Below are positions 14,760-22,681 of a stretch of 44,035 nucleotides of DNA, in pieces. The stretch's first letter is position 1, and the number at the start of each line of letters is the position of its first letter. The DNA is from CAKSQF01 sp051868045 (GTDB lineage: Bacteria; Bacillota; Clostridia; Oscillospirales; CAG-272). The translations under genes were made by a program, and so were the position numbers. The notes under the pieces were generated by a model. The model was not told where the DNA came from. It saw only the letters and a program-made list of their open reading frames with translations, and searched no databases. Location of the stretch: the NCBI GenBank assembly GCA_051868045.1, contig JBJDZN010000011.1:1-44035 (forward strand), in the 5' to 3' direction.

Positions 14760-16220
14760 TCAGCCCTGAACGGAATAGTTGGGAGCTTCCTTTGTGATAT
14801 TGATGTCGTGGGGATGGGATTCACGGAGTCCGCCGGCGGTAATCCGGACGAACTTGCCGTTCTCCTTCAGATCGGGAATGGTTGCGGTTCCGCAGTAGCC
14901 CATGCCCGAACGCAGTCCGCCCATCAGTTGGAAAATGGTCTCGGACAGCATTCCCTTATAGGGAACACGACCCTCAACGCCTTCGGGAACCAGTTTCTTG
15001 GAACCGGACTGGAAGTAACGGTCCTTGCTTCCCTTCTCCATAGCGGCAAGGGATCCCATGCCACGGTAAACCTTGAAGGATCTGCCCTGATAGATCTCCA
15101 TCTCACCGGGTGCCTCATCGCAACCGGCAAAGAGAGAGCCGATCATGATGACGTCACCGCCTGCGGCAATCGCCTTGGTCAGGTCGCCGGAATACTTAAT
15201 GCCGCCGTCTGCAATGACGGGAATGCCGTAGCCCTTTGCCACCTCATACACGTCGTTGATGGCAGTCAGCTGAGGAACGCCGATGCCGGCAACGATACGG
15301 GTGGTACAGATGGATCCGGGTCCGATGCCGACCTTCACGGCATCCGCACCCGCTTCGATCAGATCCTTGGCAGCCTCGCCGGTGGCGATGTTGCCGGCGA
15401 TCACCTGTGCATCGGGGAATGCCGCCTTGACCTTCTTCAGGCAGTCGATAATGCCCTTGGAATGTCCGTGTGCGCTGTCCAGCACCAGAAAATCGGCGCC
15501 GACTGCCAGCAGTGCACCTGCACGATCCAGCACATCTTCGGTAACACCGATAGCGGCACCGCAGAGCAGTCTTCCCTTGGCATCCTTTGCGGAATTGGGG
15601 TATTTAACCGCCTTCTCAATATCTTTTATGGTGATCAGTCCCTTCAGGGTGAAGTTCTCATCCACCAGAGGGAGCTTTTCGATCTTATGCTTGGAAAGAA
15701 TGGCTTCGGCATCCTCAAGGGTTGTCCCGACAGGAGCGGTCACAAGATTGTCCTTGGTCATAACTTCGGCGATCTTTCCACTGTAATCCTTGAGAAACCG
15801 CATATCACGGTTGGTGATGATGCCCACCAGCTTCTTGTTCTCGTCGCAGATCGGCACACCGGACACCTTATATTTGGACATCAGGGCATCCGCCTCGTAA
15901 ACATAGTTATCGGGGCTGAGATAGAAGGGATTGGTGATAACGCCGTTTTCCGAACGCTTAACCTTCTCCACCTCGTCTGCCTGCTGGGAAATGGGCATAT
16001 TCTTATGAATGACACCGACTCCGCCCTCTCTGGCGATGGCGATTGCCAGCTTGGACTCGGTGACGGTATCCATAGCGGCACTCATCAACGGAATATTCAG
16101 AACGATCTTCTTGGTCAGGTGTGTTTCCAACGAAACATTGCCGTATACATTGCTCTTCTGGGGAATCAGCAGAACATCGTCAAAGGTCAATCCTTCTTTT
16201 GCAAATTTTTCGTTATCCAT
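14760..16220 (-). CDS. guaB: Inosine-5'-monophosphate dehydrogenase
   Basis: Predicted product is 486 aa, the usual length. The start at 16220 (MDNEKFAKEG) has AAGGAG 9 nt upstream. It catalyses IMP + NAD+ to XMP, the committed step of guanine nucleotide synthesis. The TIM barrel begins at EGLTFDDVLLIPQ. Two CBS domains occupy about residues 95-205 (including VMTKDNLVTAPVGTTLEDAE). The catalytic cysteine is C305 in GPGSICTTRIVAG, and the flap includes KDRYF and VEGRVPYKG. It is transcribed alone from a perfect promoter. No guanine or xanthine riboswitch is recognisable in its short 5' leader (about 40 nt). Confidence 0.98.
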   Translation of the reverse strand: MDNEKFAKEGLTFDDVLLIPQKSNVYGNVSLETHLTKKIVLNIPLMSAAMDTVTESKLAIAIAREGGVGVIHKNMPISQQADEVEKVKRSENGVITNPFYLSPDNYVYEADALMSKYKVSGVPICDENKKLVGIITNRDMRFLKDYSGKIAEVMTKDNLVTAPVGTTLEDAEAILSKHKIEKLPLVDENFTLKGLITIKDIEKAVKYPNSAKDAKGRLLCGAAIGVTEDVLDRAGALLAVGADFLVLDSAHGHSKGIIDCLKKVKAAFPDAQVIAGNIATGEAAKDLIEAGADAVKVGIGPGSICTTRIVAGIGVPQLTAINDVYEVAKGYGIPVIADGGIKYSGDLTKAIAAGGDVIMIGSLFAGCDEAPGEMEIYQGRSFKVYRGMGSLAAMEKGSKDRYFQSGSKKLVPEGVEGRVPYKGMLSETIFQLMGGLRSGMGYCGTATIPDLKENGKFVRITAGGLRESHPHDINITKEAPNYSVQG

Positions 16221-16265
16221 TGATTTACTCTCCTTCATTTTCACTGAAACTGATCTGTTTGCCCC

Positions 16266-16294
16266 ATTATAATACACTTTTTTCGGTTTGTCAA
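16266..16294 (-). promoter_or_regulatory. Perfect consensus sigma-A promoter of guaB
   Basis: TTGACA (16294-16289), 17-bp spacer, TATAAT (16271-16266) on the minus strand. Confidence 0.9.
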
Positions 16295-16401
16295 TAGGTC
16301 ACAAAATTTTTTCTTGAGTTTCGTCGGAAAACACAAATTTTCCGGCAGGTTTCACAAGATTGCTAAGGCATTCACAACAGTTGCCCCATGGAAACCGCAA
16401 G

Positions 16402-16442
16402 AATCCGTTCTCGCCCGAAAAATTTTCGGAAGAGAACGGATT
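16402..16442 (-). terminator. Terminator of the spoIIIA operon
   Basis: AATCCGTTCTC (16402-16412) pairs with GAGAACGGATT (16432-16442), with a second inner stem CCGAAAA/TTTTCGG. It lies 15 bp after the last spoIIIA stop codon. The U-run is poor on the minus strand. Confidence 0.65.
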
Positions 16443-16456
16443 GCCTTTAAAGGGAT

Positions 16457-17095
16457 TCAATTGGGACTTTTTTCGATAATTGTCAGATTTTCAGGGGTGA
16501 TCCCTGCCTGCTTATAGACAATCTCCGCCACCTGAGCGGTCTGACTGTCTGTCAGTCCGTCGGTACAGACGATAATGTTTGCCGTTTCACCGTTCAGGAC
16601 AGCAACACATTCCGAGATTCCCTTGGATTTGATCAATGCCTCTATGTTTGCCTCCTGCTCGATCAGGCTCGACAGCTTTGCTATGGACGCATAGGCATTT
16701 TCCTTTGCCTCTTCAGTGGCATCTTCAGAGGAGGTAATCTGATACAGTACCTCCAGTGCTTCGTCTCTTGCCCGGGTTCTGTCAATCTGAGCCATGGCAA
16801 AATAGCTGTCGGTGCTGTCTACGCTGTCCGCAGGATCATCGCCGGTAGAGGTCTGATTGCTGCTACCTGCCGTAGTGGCACCCACACTGCTGATACTCGG
16901 ATCGTAATCTTCTCCCGTATCTGCCTTGGAGAAAAGTGCCCAATTGAGCCATACCGCTCCTCCGATCAGAAGAAGGGAGCAGATCACAATCAGGTTTCGC
17001 TTACCATTTTTCTTGAAGGACTTTACAAATCCCGAAAATCCCTTCTGATAGACATCCAGAGCCTTGGTCTTGCTCTCAGTTTTGATAATTTTCAT
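16457..17095 (-). CDS. spoIIIAH: Stage III sporulation protein AH
   Basis: Predicted product is 212 aa from ATG 17095 (MKIIKTESK), which has GGGAGG 8 nt upstream; an in-frame ATG at 17128 has a weaker site. A basic cytoplasmic tail of about 33 residues leads to one transmembrane helix (34-54). A Ser/Thr-rich linker and a C-terminal YscJ/FliF-like ring domain (ITSSEDATEEAKENAYASIA to PENLTIIEK) follow. In the mother cell membrane it forms a channel ring with the forespore protein SpoIIQ. The cytoplasmic tail is longer than in the Bacillus protein. It is the last gene of the operon. Confidence 0.95.
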   Translation of the reverse strand: MKIIKTESKTKALDVYQKGFSGFVKSFKKNGKRNLIVICSLLLIGGAVWLNWALFSKADTGEDYDPSISSVGATTAGSSNQTSTGDDPADSVDSTDSYFAMAQIDRTRARDEALEVLYQITSSEDATEEAKENAYASIAKLSSLIEQEANIEALIKSKGISECVAVLNGETANIIVCTDGLTDSQTAQVAEIVYKQAGITPENLTIIEKSPN

Positions 17096-17183
17096 CTGGT
17101 TTGCCTCCCGATTTTCAATGTAGTTCATATGTATGCGCCTCTTTCTCTGATTATGACAGACCTATAAAGTTCCCGCCGATCTC

Positions 17184-17663
17184 TCAGGAAACACCTCCCA
17201 CATAAATGCGGGCGGTAGACAAATTCAACAGTGCGGACAGCAGTTCGATTATTTCCTTTCGGACCCCGGCATTTTCCCCGCCCCGACAGACCACTGCCAC
17301 TCCCCTGACCGTCGGGGCAATCCGTGCGGTCTCAAGCCCGGTCTGGTTGCCGCTCTGATCCCGCACCAGAAGATAGTCTCCGTCACCCCCGGCAAGCTCT
17401 TCCTCATAGCTCCGATCCAGCACCACCATAACCGATACCGAGGACACGCCGTCCATTCGGGACAGAAGCTCTTCCAGTCGCTCCTCCAGTTCCTCTTCGT
17501 ACTTATCAAAGGAAAACTCCTCGCCTCCCGCCGTGACGATTCCACTGCTGTCGCTTGCTTTGCTGCTGTCCGACAGAACAATCAGTAAAATGCCTGCCGC
17601 CAGCGCAAGGGCGATGAATCCGATTCCCTTGATTCCCATCAGCTTGCGAACAAAATCATGCAC
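17184..17663 (-). CDS. spoIIIAG: Stage III sporulation protein AG
   Basis: Predicted product is 159 aa with a GTG start that overlaps the end of spoIIIAF by 8 bp. One transmembrane helix (about 12-31) precedes a ring-building-motif domain (SRMDGVSSVSVMVVLDRS ... RGVAVVCRGGENAGVRKEI ... TARIYVGG). The family forms a large ring in the mother-cell membrane of the SpoIIIA-SpoIIQ feeding channel. Shorter than the Bacillus homologue because the linker is compact. Confidence 0.95.
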   Translation of the reverse strand: MHDFVRKLMGIKGIGFIALALAAGILLIVLSDSSKASDSSGIVTAGGEEFSFDKYEEELEERLEELLSRMDGVSSVSVMVVLDRSYEEELAGGDGDYLLVRDQSGNQTGLETARIAPTVRGVAVVCRGGENAGVRKEIIELLSALLNLSTARIYVGGVS

Positions 17664-18138
17664 CTATGATCACCCTCACACTCTCACAGTCGTATTTTTC
17701 CCCGATTTCCCTTTGTATCGCCTCGGCATCGACTTCTTCATCCGTCTTCACCGTCACCTGCAGGGATACCAGTCTGAGTTCTGACAGGTCGGAATCGTCA
17801 ATCGACACCTCAATTTCCCCGATCTGATCGGGGGACAGCCCGTATTCATCCGTCAGCAGCGTTCCGATGTCCCTTTCGATCTCCCTTGAAACAAGGGACA
17901 GAAGATAGTCCTGAGGCTCCGCCACGGCAAGTTCAAGTTTTGTCGCCTCAACGGAAAAGTCCTCGCTCCAAAGTTCCTCCATCAGGGATCGCACAGGGGC
18001 GATCAGCACGCAAAGCAGAATGAGTGCCGACAGGAAACGGGTGTATTTCTCATATTTGGTATGAATAAGCTGTCCCTGCACTGCCGCAGTCAGGGCGACG
18101 ATCAGCACGCAGGTCAATGCCGAGCGGACATATTCCAC
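17656..18138 (-). CDS. spoIIIAF: Stage III sporulation protein AF
   Basis: Predicted product is 160 aa. Two N-terminal transmembrane helices (about 5-22 and 33-52) are followed by a soluble alpha/beta domain containing TDEYGLSPDQIGEIEVSID. It fits the SpoIIIAF family in length, topology and position between AE and AG. It is a channel component on the mother-cell side. Confidence 0.93.
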   Translation of the reverse strand: MEYVRSALTCVLIVALTAAVQGQLIHTKYEKYTRFLSALILLCVLIAPVRSLMEELWSEDFSVEATKLELAVAEPQDYLLSLVSREIERDIGTLLTDEYGLSPDQIGEIEVSIDDSDLSELRLVSLQVTVKTDEEVDAEAIQREIGEKYDCESVRVIIGA

Positions 18139-18159
18139 AGGAGTTCTCTCCTTCCCGAT

Positions 18160-19368
18160 CTATCCCAGTGCCGCCGTGGATTTGACGAACACCGACAGGC
18201 AGAAAATGAACAGCAGGTCGAACAGGGCAAGCATTGCCATCAGATAGCCCATCAGGGATGCCGTATCGGCAATCAGAGGGGACAGCTGTTCGTTTCCCAC
18301 CGCCTCAGCCACCGATCCCGCCAGGTTCAGAGCGAACCGCATAAGAAGCAGCGTAACCAGCGGAGTCAGAGACAGCAGCAAAATCACCAGCACGCCAACC
18401 GTACCCACCGTTCCCTTGACTGCAGACAGTCCCGTAGCCAAGGTCCGCAGGCTCTCTGCCACCATGCCGCCGATGATCGGCACATTTCCTGCCGCATATT
18501 TCATCGCCCGCATGGACAGACTGTCCGACGCCGCTGCCAGCGTTGTCTGAAAAGACAGAATCACCGACAGCACCGTCATACATAGGGTCAACAGACCGGT
18601 GGTCAGATTCCGTATGGATTTGGCAAAGGGACGGAGATTGACATTTCCCGTCAGGGTGGTAATCAGGGAGGCGGAAAAGCTGACTTCCAGTATGGGAAGA
18701 AGCAGATAATAGGAAAGCTTCTCTGTCAGGGTCAGAAGCAGGGCGAGCCAGCCCATCTGGACTCCTGAGGCAATGGCGTTTCCGCCGACAAGATAGAGTG
18801 CCGACAGGACGGTACCCATGGAGGTCATAAAGGCATTGATCTCGTCCAAACAGGACCGGACTTCTGAAAGCAGTCCGAACAGGGTGCGGTAAAGCAGAAT
18901 TCCCATGCACAGCGTGCCAATCCAACCGAAGATTGCATTGCCGCCGGGTGACAGGGCATTGCCCAGTCTTTCCGACAGAGTGGACAGGAGAACCAATGCC
19001 AGAAGCAGGCAGAAAAAGGTCAGTGCCTGCCCGGCTCCGTTTCGAATCAGCTTTCCCATGAGACTCAGCAGATAGTCTCCATCCACCTGTGCGGTAAGGG
19101 TATCGGAATCGGTGTTTTCGGGAAGCAAGTCCCGGATACTGTCCGGAATACTCGCCCATAAATCGGATTCTGCCTGCTCAATGGCATCCTGAGAGTCGGA
19201 ATAATCAGAGATTTGAACTGAAGCGGACTTGTCTTCTTCGGTTTCGGCTCCGAAAACACGGGTCTGAGGGATGAAAAGCAGCAGAAGGAGAACCGTCGGG
19301 ACAAGAAGCAGTCTCAGCAGAGGGTTGATGCGGTTCCCAATGTTTCTTTTCAGCATGAGCATTTTCAT
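18160..19368 (-). CDS. spoIIIAE: Stage III sporulation protein AE
   Basis: Predicted product is 402 aa. ATG 19368 (MKMLMLKRN) overlaps the spoIIIAD stop (ATGA), typical translational coupling. A signal-like hydrophobic N-terminus ends near RVFGAET, followed by an acidic extracytoplasmic part and about seven to eight membrane helices. Family hallmarks include YLVGGNAIASGVQMGWLALL and PIIGGMVAESLRTLATG. It is the polytopic core of the SpoIIIA channel. Confidence 0.95.
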   Translation of the reverse strand: MKMLMLKRNIGNRINPLLRLLLVPTVLLLLLFIPQTRVFGAETEEDKSASVQISDYSDSQDAIEQAESDLWASIPDSIRDLLPENTDSDTLTAQVDGDYLLSLMGKLIRNGAGQALTFFCLLLALVLLSTLSERLGNALSPGGNAIFGWIGTLCMGILLYRTLFGLLSEVRSCLDEINAFMTSMGTVLSALYLVGGNAIASGVQMGWLALLLTLTEKLSYYLLLPILEVSFSASLITTLTGNVNLRPFAKSIRNLTTGLLTLCMTVLSVILSFQTTLAAASDSLSMRAMKYAAGNVPIIGGMVAESLRTLATGLSAVKGTVGTVGVLVILLLSLTPLVTLLLMRFALNLAGSVAEAVGNEQLSPLIADTASLMGYLMAMLALFDLLFIFCLSVFVKSTAALG

Positions 19369-19748
19369 GATGTCAGGGGACCCAGCGCAAGAGTCAGAAG
19401 TTCTTGCAGGATAGGCAGGGACAGGCAGAGGATTTCGCATTTCGCCACCAGTTCCACCGCTCCCGCCACGCTTCCTTCCCCCGCATCCCGACAGATCTCC
19501 GAGGCAAGGGAGGCAACCACCGAAATTCCCGTTGCCTTGAGCAAGGTTTCAAGATAGGGAAGGTAATCCTGCGACCAGAGGGAGGTAAGCCATTCCAGCA
19601 GACTCCGGAGCAGCCCATAGGCGACGGTCAGCAGGCAGAGGGTCAGGCACAGCGAAATGGGCAGGCTGATCTCGGCACGGAACCCGCGGATCAGCAGAAT
19701 CAACAGGGTGGCTCCGATTGCCAGAGCGCAGACGGACAGCGTGTTCAC
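19365..19748 (-). CDS. spoIIIAD: Stage III sporulation protein AD
   Basis: Predicted product is 127 aa with about four hydrophobic helices and little soluble sequence. Segments such as LLKATGISVVASLASEICRDAGE are typical of the family. It overlaps spoIIIAC (4 bp) and spoIIIAE (4 bp). Confidence 0.93.
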   Translation of the reverse strand: MNTLSVCALAIGATLLILLIRGFRAEISLPISLCLTLCLLTVAYGLLRSLLEWLTSLWSQDYLPYLETLLKATGISVVASLASEICRDAGEGSVAGAVELVAKCEILCLSLPILQELLTLALGPLTS

Positions 19749-19939
19749 AGCCCGAACAGCGTCCGAATGGTCTGGAGCAGATCGGAGATCTGCTCGATCA
19801 TCATGAGCATGATCACGATTACCCCCGCAATGGATACCATCATAGCCTGCTCATCCCTGCCTGTTTTACTGAGGATCTGATAGGACACGCTGACCAAAAG
19901 TCCCACCCCCACAACCTTTATGACAAGTCCTGTATCCAA
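19745..19939 (-). CDS. spoIIIAC: Stage III sporulation protein AC
   Basis: Predicted product is 64 aa with two transmembrane helices, containing KVVGVGLLVSVSYQILSKTG. The length, sequence and overlap with spoIIIAD fit SpoIIIAC. A 70-bp gap to spoIIIAB holds only low-complexity CAGA-rich DNA and its ribosome binding site. Confidence 0.93.
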   Translation of the reverse strand: MDTGLVIKVVGVGLLVSVSYQILSKTGRDEQAMMVSIAGVIVIMLMMIEQISDLLQTIRTLFGL

Positions 19940-20009
19940 AGACGACCGTTCCTTTCCATATCAAAATAGACCAAAAAGACCAATACAGATCCATGCAGAC
20001 CCAAACAGA

Positions 20010-20492
20010 TCAAAACAGCAGGATCACCGCCATGATCCCAAACAGCATTCCCATGGAGGAGTACACCTTGTTTTTTGCCGGATATTCCTCACAAAGACGC
20101 TTCTGATTTGCCTCCAGCAGTTCCAGCAGGTAGTCACTGGCGGCAATCTGCTCACCAAGGGGCGTTTTCCCGATTTTACGGGCATATTCCCGAAGGGCAG
20201 TTTCGCAGTTTTCGTCCAGATCGAAGCAATCCACCCGATCAATTGCCTCGGACAGACCCTCACGGCAGAGGATTTCGGTAAATCCCGCCCGCTTCAGTTC
20301 CTGATTTTCAAAGGTTTCATAGATTTCCTTGGGCGTGGACTTGAAATAGCCGATTTTCTGACGGATATGGCGGATCAGGAAAATCAGACCGTCGTTGTTT
20401 TTCAGTTTTATTCTTGCCGATCTTGCCAGTGCAAAGCCGAAGACGGTACTGGCAAGGAAAATCAGCAGAATCCCGATGTAACGCAGGATCAT
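20010..20492 (-). CDS. spoIIIAB: Stage III sporulation protein AB
   Basis: Predicted product is 160 aa. One N-terminal transmembrane helix precedes a helical region resembling type II secretion GspF proteins. The C-terminus is hydrophobic and ends with KVYSSMGMLFGIMAVILLF. It starts 37 bp after spoIIIAA and is likely the assembly partner of that ATPase. Confidence 0.92.
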   Translation of the reverse strand: MILRYIGILLIFLASTVFGFALARSARIKLKNNDGLIFLIRHIRQKIGYFKSTPKEIYETFENQELKRAGFTEILCREGLSEAIDRVDCFDLDENCETALREYARKIGKTPLGEQIAASDYLLELLEANQKRLCEEYPAKNKVYSSMGMLFGIMAVILLF

Positions 20493-20529
20493 CAGCGCAT
20501 CCTTCCCTTTCTTATTTGTCGGAAAGCGG

Positions 20530-21414
20530 TCAATCGGGCAGTTCCTGACGGTTGCAGAAGCTGAAGCTCATCCTGCCCGAGGTGAAATTCCGGCGAACCC
20601 CTACATAACAGTCGAACATTTCTGCCTCATGAAGAAGGGCAATGCCGCTTCGTCTCAGCAGTCCCCCGACGCTGTCGGCATGGGCAGTCGCAAGGATGGG
20701 GACCCCCGCATTCTGGACGGCAAGCAGAGACCATGCCTCTTCCTCACTGCCGATCTCGTCGCACAGGATATACTGAGGAGCCATGGTTCGGGTGGCAATC
20801 TCGATTGCCTTTGCCTTGGGATAACCCAGAAAGATGTCCAGATGATCCACGCTTTCCATTCTTTCGGTATACAGTTCCCGCCGCTCGTCGATAAGACAGA
20901 CCCGCCGTCTGCCCTCCTCGGCAATACGGATTGCCAGATCCCGAAGCAGGGTGGTCTTCCCTACTCCCGGCGGCGAATAGATCAGCATTCCCATTCTGAA
21001 CTCGGATGCCTGAATGCGCTCGTAGATTTTTCCGCTGACATGATAGATCGCCGCAGGCAGACGGATATTCAGGGAGGTGATTTCGTCCAGATAGGAGATT
21101 TTGCCATCCTCCAGAATCGCCCTGCCGCAGACTCCCACCCGAACCCCGTCGGGAAGAGCGAGATAGCCCTCCTTCATGGTATCCATATAGGTATGAATCG
21201 ACTGCTCACAGAGGGAGGACACCGTCTGCTCCATGACCTCCGGAGTGACAATATAGACCGAGGTCACGTTTTCGCCGCCTGCAAATACCGAAAGGTGCCG
21301 TCCTCTGCGGATGCGCACGTCGGTCAGATCGGGATAGCGTTCCGCCAGTTCCGACAGGGCAGATGCCAGTTCACCGGGGAGGCGGGCAAGCAGATCATTC
21401 AATTCGTCGGTCAT
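20530..21414 (-). CDS. spoIIIAA: Stage III sporulation protein AA (secretion-type ATPase)
   Basis: Predicted product is 294 aa, close to the usual length. Walker A is SPPGVGKT at about 147-154 and Walker B QYILCDEIG at about 214-222. Other family marks are RIRRGRHLSVF and LPDGVRVGVCGRA. The protein is the cytoplasmic ATPase of the SpoIIIA complex in the mother cell. First gene of the complete AA-AB-AC-AD-AE-AF-AG-AH operon. Confidence 0.95.
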   Translation of the reverse strand: MTDELNDLLARLPGELASALSELAERYPDLTDVRIRRGRHLSVFAGGENVTSVYIVTPEVMEQTVSSLCEQSIHTYMDTMKEGYLALPDGVRVGVCGRAILEDGKISYLDEITSLNIRLPAAIYHVSGKIYERIQASEFRMGMLIYSPPGVGKTTLLRDLAIRIAEEGRRRVCLIDERRELYTERMESVDHLDIFLGYPKAKAIEIATRTMAPQYILCDEIGSEEEAWSLLAVQNAGVPILATAHADSVGGLLRRSGIALLHEAEMFDCYVGVRRNFTSGRMSFSFCNRQELPD

Positions 21415-21431
21415 GTTCTCACCTCGATTTC

Positions 21432-21460
21432 AGTATATGGACAGACCCTTTTTGATAGAA
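21432..21460 (-). promoter_or_regulatory. Candidate sigma-E promoter of the spoIIIA operon
   Basis: On the minus strand CATATACT (21439-21432) is close to the sigma-E -10 consensus (CATACAHT). TTCTATC sits at 21460-21454 with a 14-bp spacer, a poor -35 match. In Bacillus this operon is transcribed by sigma-E. The call rests mainly on the -10 and on context. Confidence 0.4.
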
Positions 21461-21464
21461 CCCG

Positions 21465-21506
21465 GGAAAAGAAAAATCCTCCCGACACCTGCACAGGTAT
21501 CGGGAG
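21465..21506 (-). terminator. Intrinsic terminator of the phosphodiester-glycosidase operon
   Basis: Read leftward, a stem CTCCCGA-ACCTG / CAGGT-TCGGGAG with one internal mismatch is followed by a T-rich tail (ATTTTTCTTTTC). It separates the gene at 21521-22681 from spoIIIA. Confidence 0.85.
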
Positions 21507-21520
21507 AAATCGTTCTGTTT

Positions 21521-22681
21521 TTACTTGACCACAAAGGCAAGCGGCAGCCGCCAGGATTCGTTGGCATAGTAGAAGGTGACCGAGGTCATCAGGTACTCGC
21601 CGTCATAATACATACAGGAGGAAGATCCGCCGTCCAGATTGGCGGCATTGACGGCACCGTACTGCTGCATGATATTGATCAGATCCAGCGCAGACGCTCC
21701 GAGATGTCCGGATACGCCCCGTCCGTCGGTCACCAGCAGAAGAAGCGCACCGTCGGCTCTCTGACCGATGGCAGTGCGGGGATTCAGTCCGCTTCCGGTT
21801 CCCCGAAGTTCCCTTGCTTCGCCGTTGATAATCAATGGGACGAAATGATTGTTGGCGTCCGAGCTTTCTTCCTGAAAGGTCACCGCATCCCGGATCTTTT
21901 TCTCGGCAACCAACGTCTCCACATCGGACGCCGTCATGCCCTCCAGATCAATAATCTGAAGGATATGATCCTCGGTCAGTCCGATCAGCACCAGTCCCTT
22001 ATAGCTCTGGGGTTTATTGAGCTGAATTTCTCCGTTGCAGACCACAACACCGGAGGGTCTGCCGCCGGAGTTGCCGGAGGACTCATACAGACCGCCGTTG
22101 ATTCCGGCGATGGCTCCCGCATCTTTCACCAGTGTTTCCAGCGTCACACCCTTGTCCCTCCAGGGATAGATGGTGGCAAGGGAGACCCGGGAAGGATCCT
22201 TGACAATCATCAATGTTGCAAAAAAGGTGGGACCCGGAATGGAGATGATCTCAATATCCTGCTCTTCTCCGGAAGGGATAACGCCGGGCATTCCCGAGGT
22301 TTCGACTCCCACCGTGGAATCTTGGGAGCCTCCGATGACGATCAGGGAGGTATCGACCTCCCGGCAATCCATACTGACCATGGAATTGGAGTCCACCACA
22401 GTCTGAATCTCTTCAGGGGAGAGATACCAGGATGCCAAAAATTTGAGCTGCCCTGTCTCCAGTATCGTGGTCACAAACATCTGCTTGGCTGCCGGGGAGG
22501 TGTCGCCGCAGATCATACCGATTGCCATATACAGGGTTCCGGCAAGAACCAGCAAGGTGATCAGCAGAACCGATAGAGCGGTGACAACCACAGTAAGGAC
22601 GGTTTTCAGGACGCTTTTGGACTTTCTATTGTCGGGAATTTTATCGGTTTCACCCATATTGGGTACATCAGGCATTTTCAT
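21521..22681 (-). CDS. Membrane-anchored phosphodiester glycosidase-family protein (NAGPA-like)
   Basis: Predicted product is 386 aa. About 24 cytoplasmic residues precede one transmembrane helix (~25-55); the catalytic-type domain lies outside the cell at about 170-386. Family features are AIAGINGGLYESS, GRPSGVVVCNG, PRTAIGQRADGALLLLVTDGR and NAANLDGGSSSCMYY, as in the phosphodiester alpha-GlcNAcase (NAGPA/DUF2233) fold. It may remove sugar-1-phosphate caps from envelope polymers, but specificity cannot be read from sequence. It overlaps the upstream gene by 4 bp (ATGA). Confidence 0.85.
   Translation of the reverse strand: MKMPDVPNMGETDKIPDNRKSKSVLKTVLTVVVTALSVLLITLLVLAGTLYMAIGMICGDTSPAAKQMFVTTILETGQLKFLASWYLSPEEIQTVVDSNSMVSMDCREVDTSLIVIGGSQDSTVGVETSGMPGVIPSGEEQDIEIISIPGPTFFATLMIVKDPSRVSLATIYPWRDKGVTLETLVKDAGAIAGINGGLYESSGNSGGRPSGVVVCNGEIQLNKPQSYKGLVLIGLTEDHILQIIDLEGMTASDVETLVAEKKIRDAVTFQEESSDANNHFVPLIINGEARELRGTGSGLNPRTAIGQRADGALLLLVTDGRGVSGHLGASALDLINIMQQYGAVNAANLDGGSSSCMYYDGEYLMTSVTFYYANESWRLPLAFVVK

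Noticed and set aside
14718..16223. Long open frame (501 codons) on the plus strand opposite guaB
   Set aside because: Antisense shadow of a full-length IMP dehydrogenase gene; composition is low-complexity Gly/His/Leu with no domain.
16221..16456. Purine riboswitch upstream of guaB
   Set aside because: The promoter lies only about 45 bp upstream of the start codon, leaving no room for an aptamer; no conserved purine-riboswitch core is visible.
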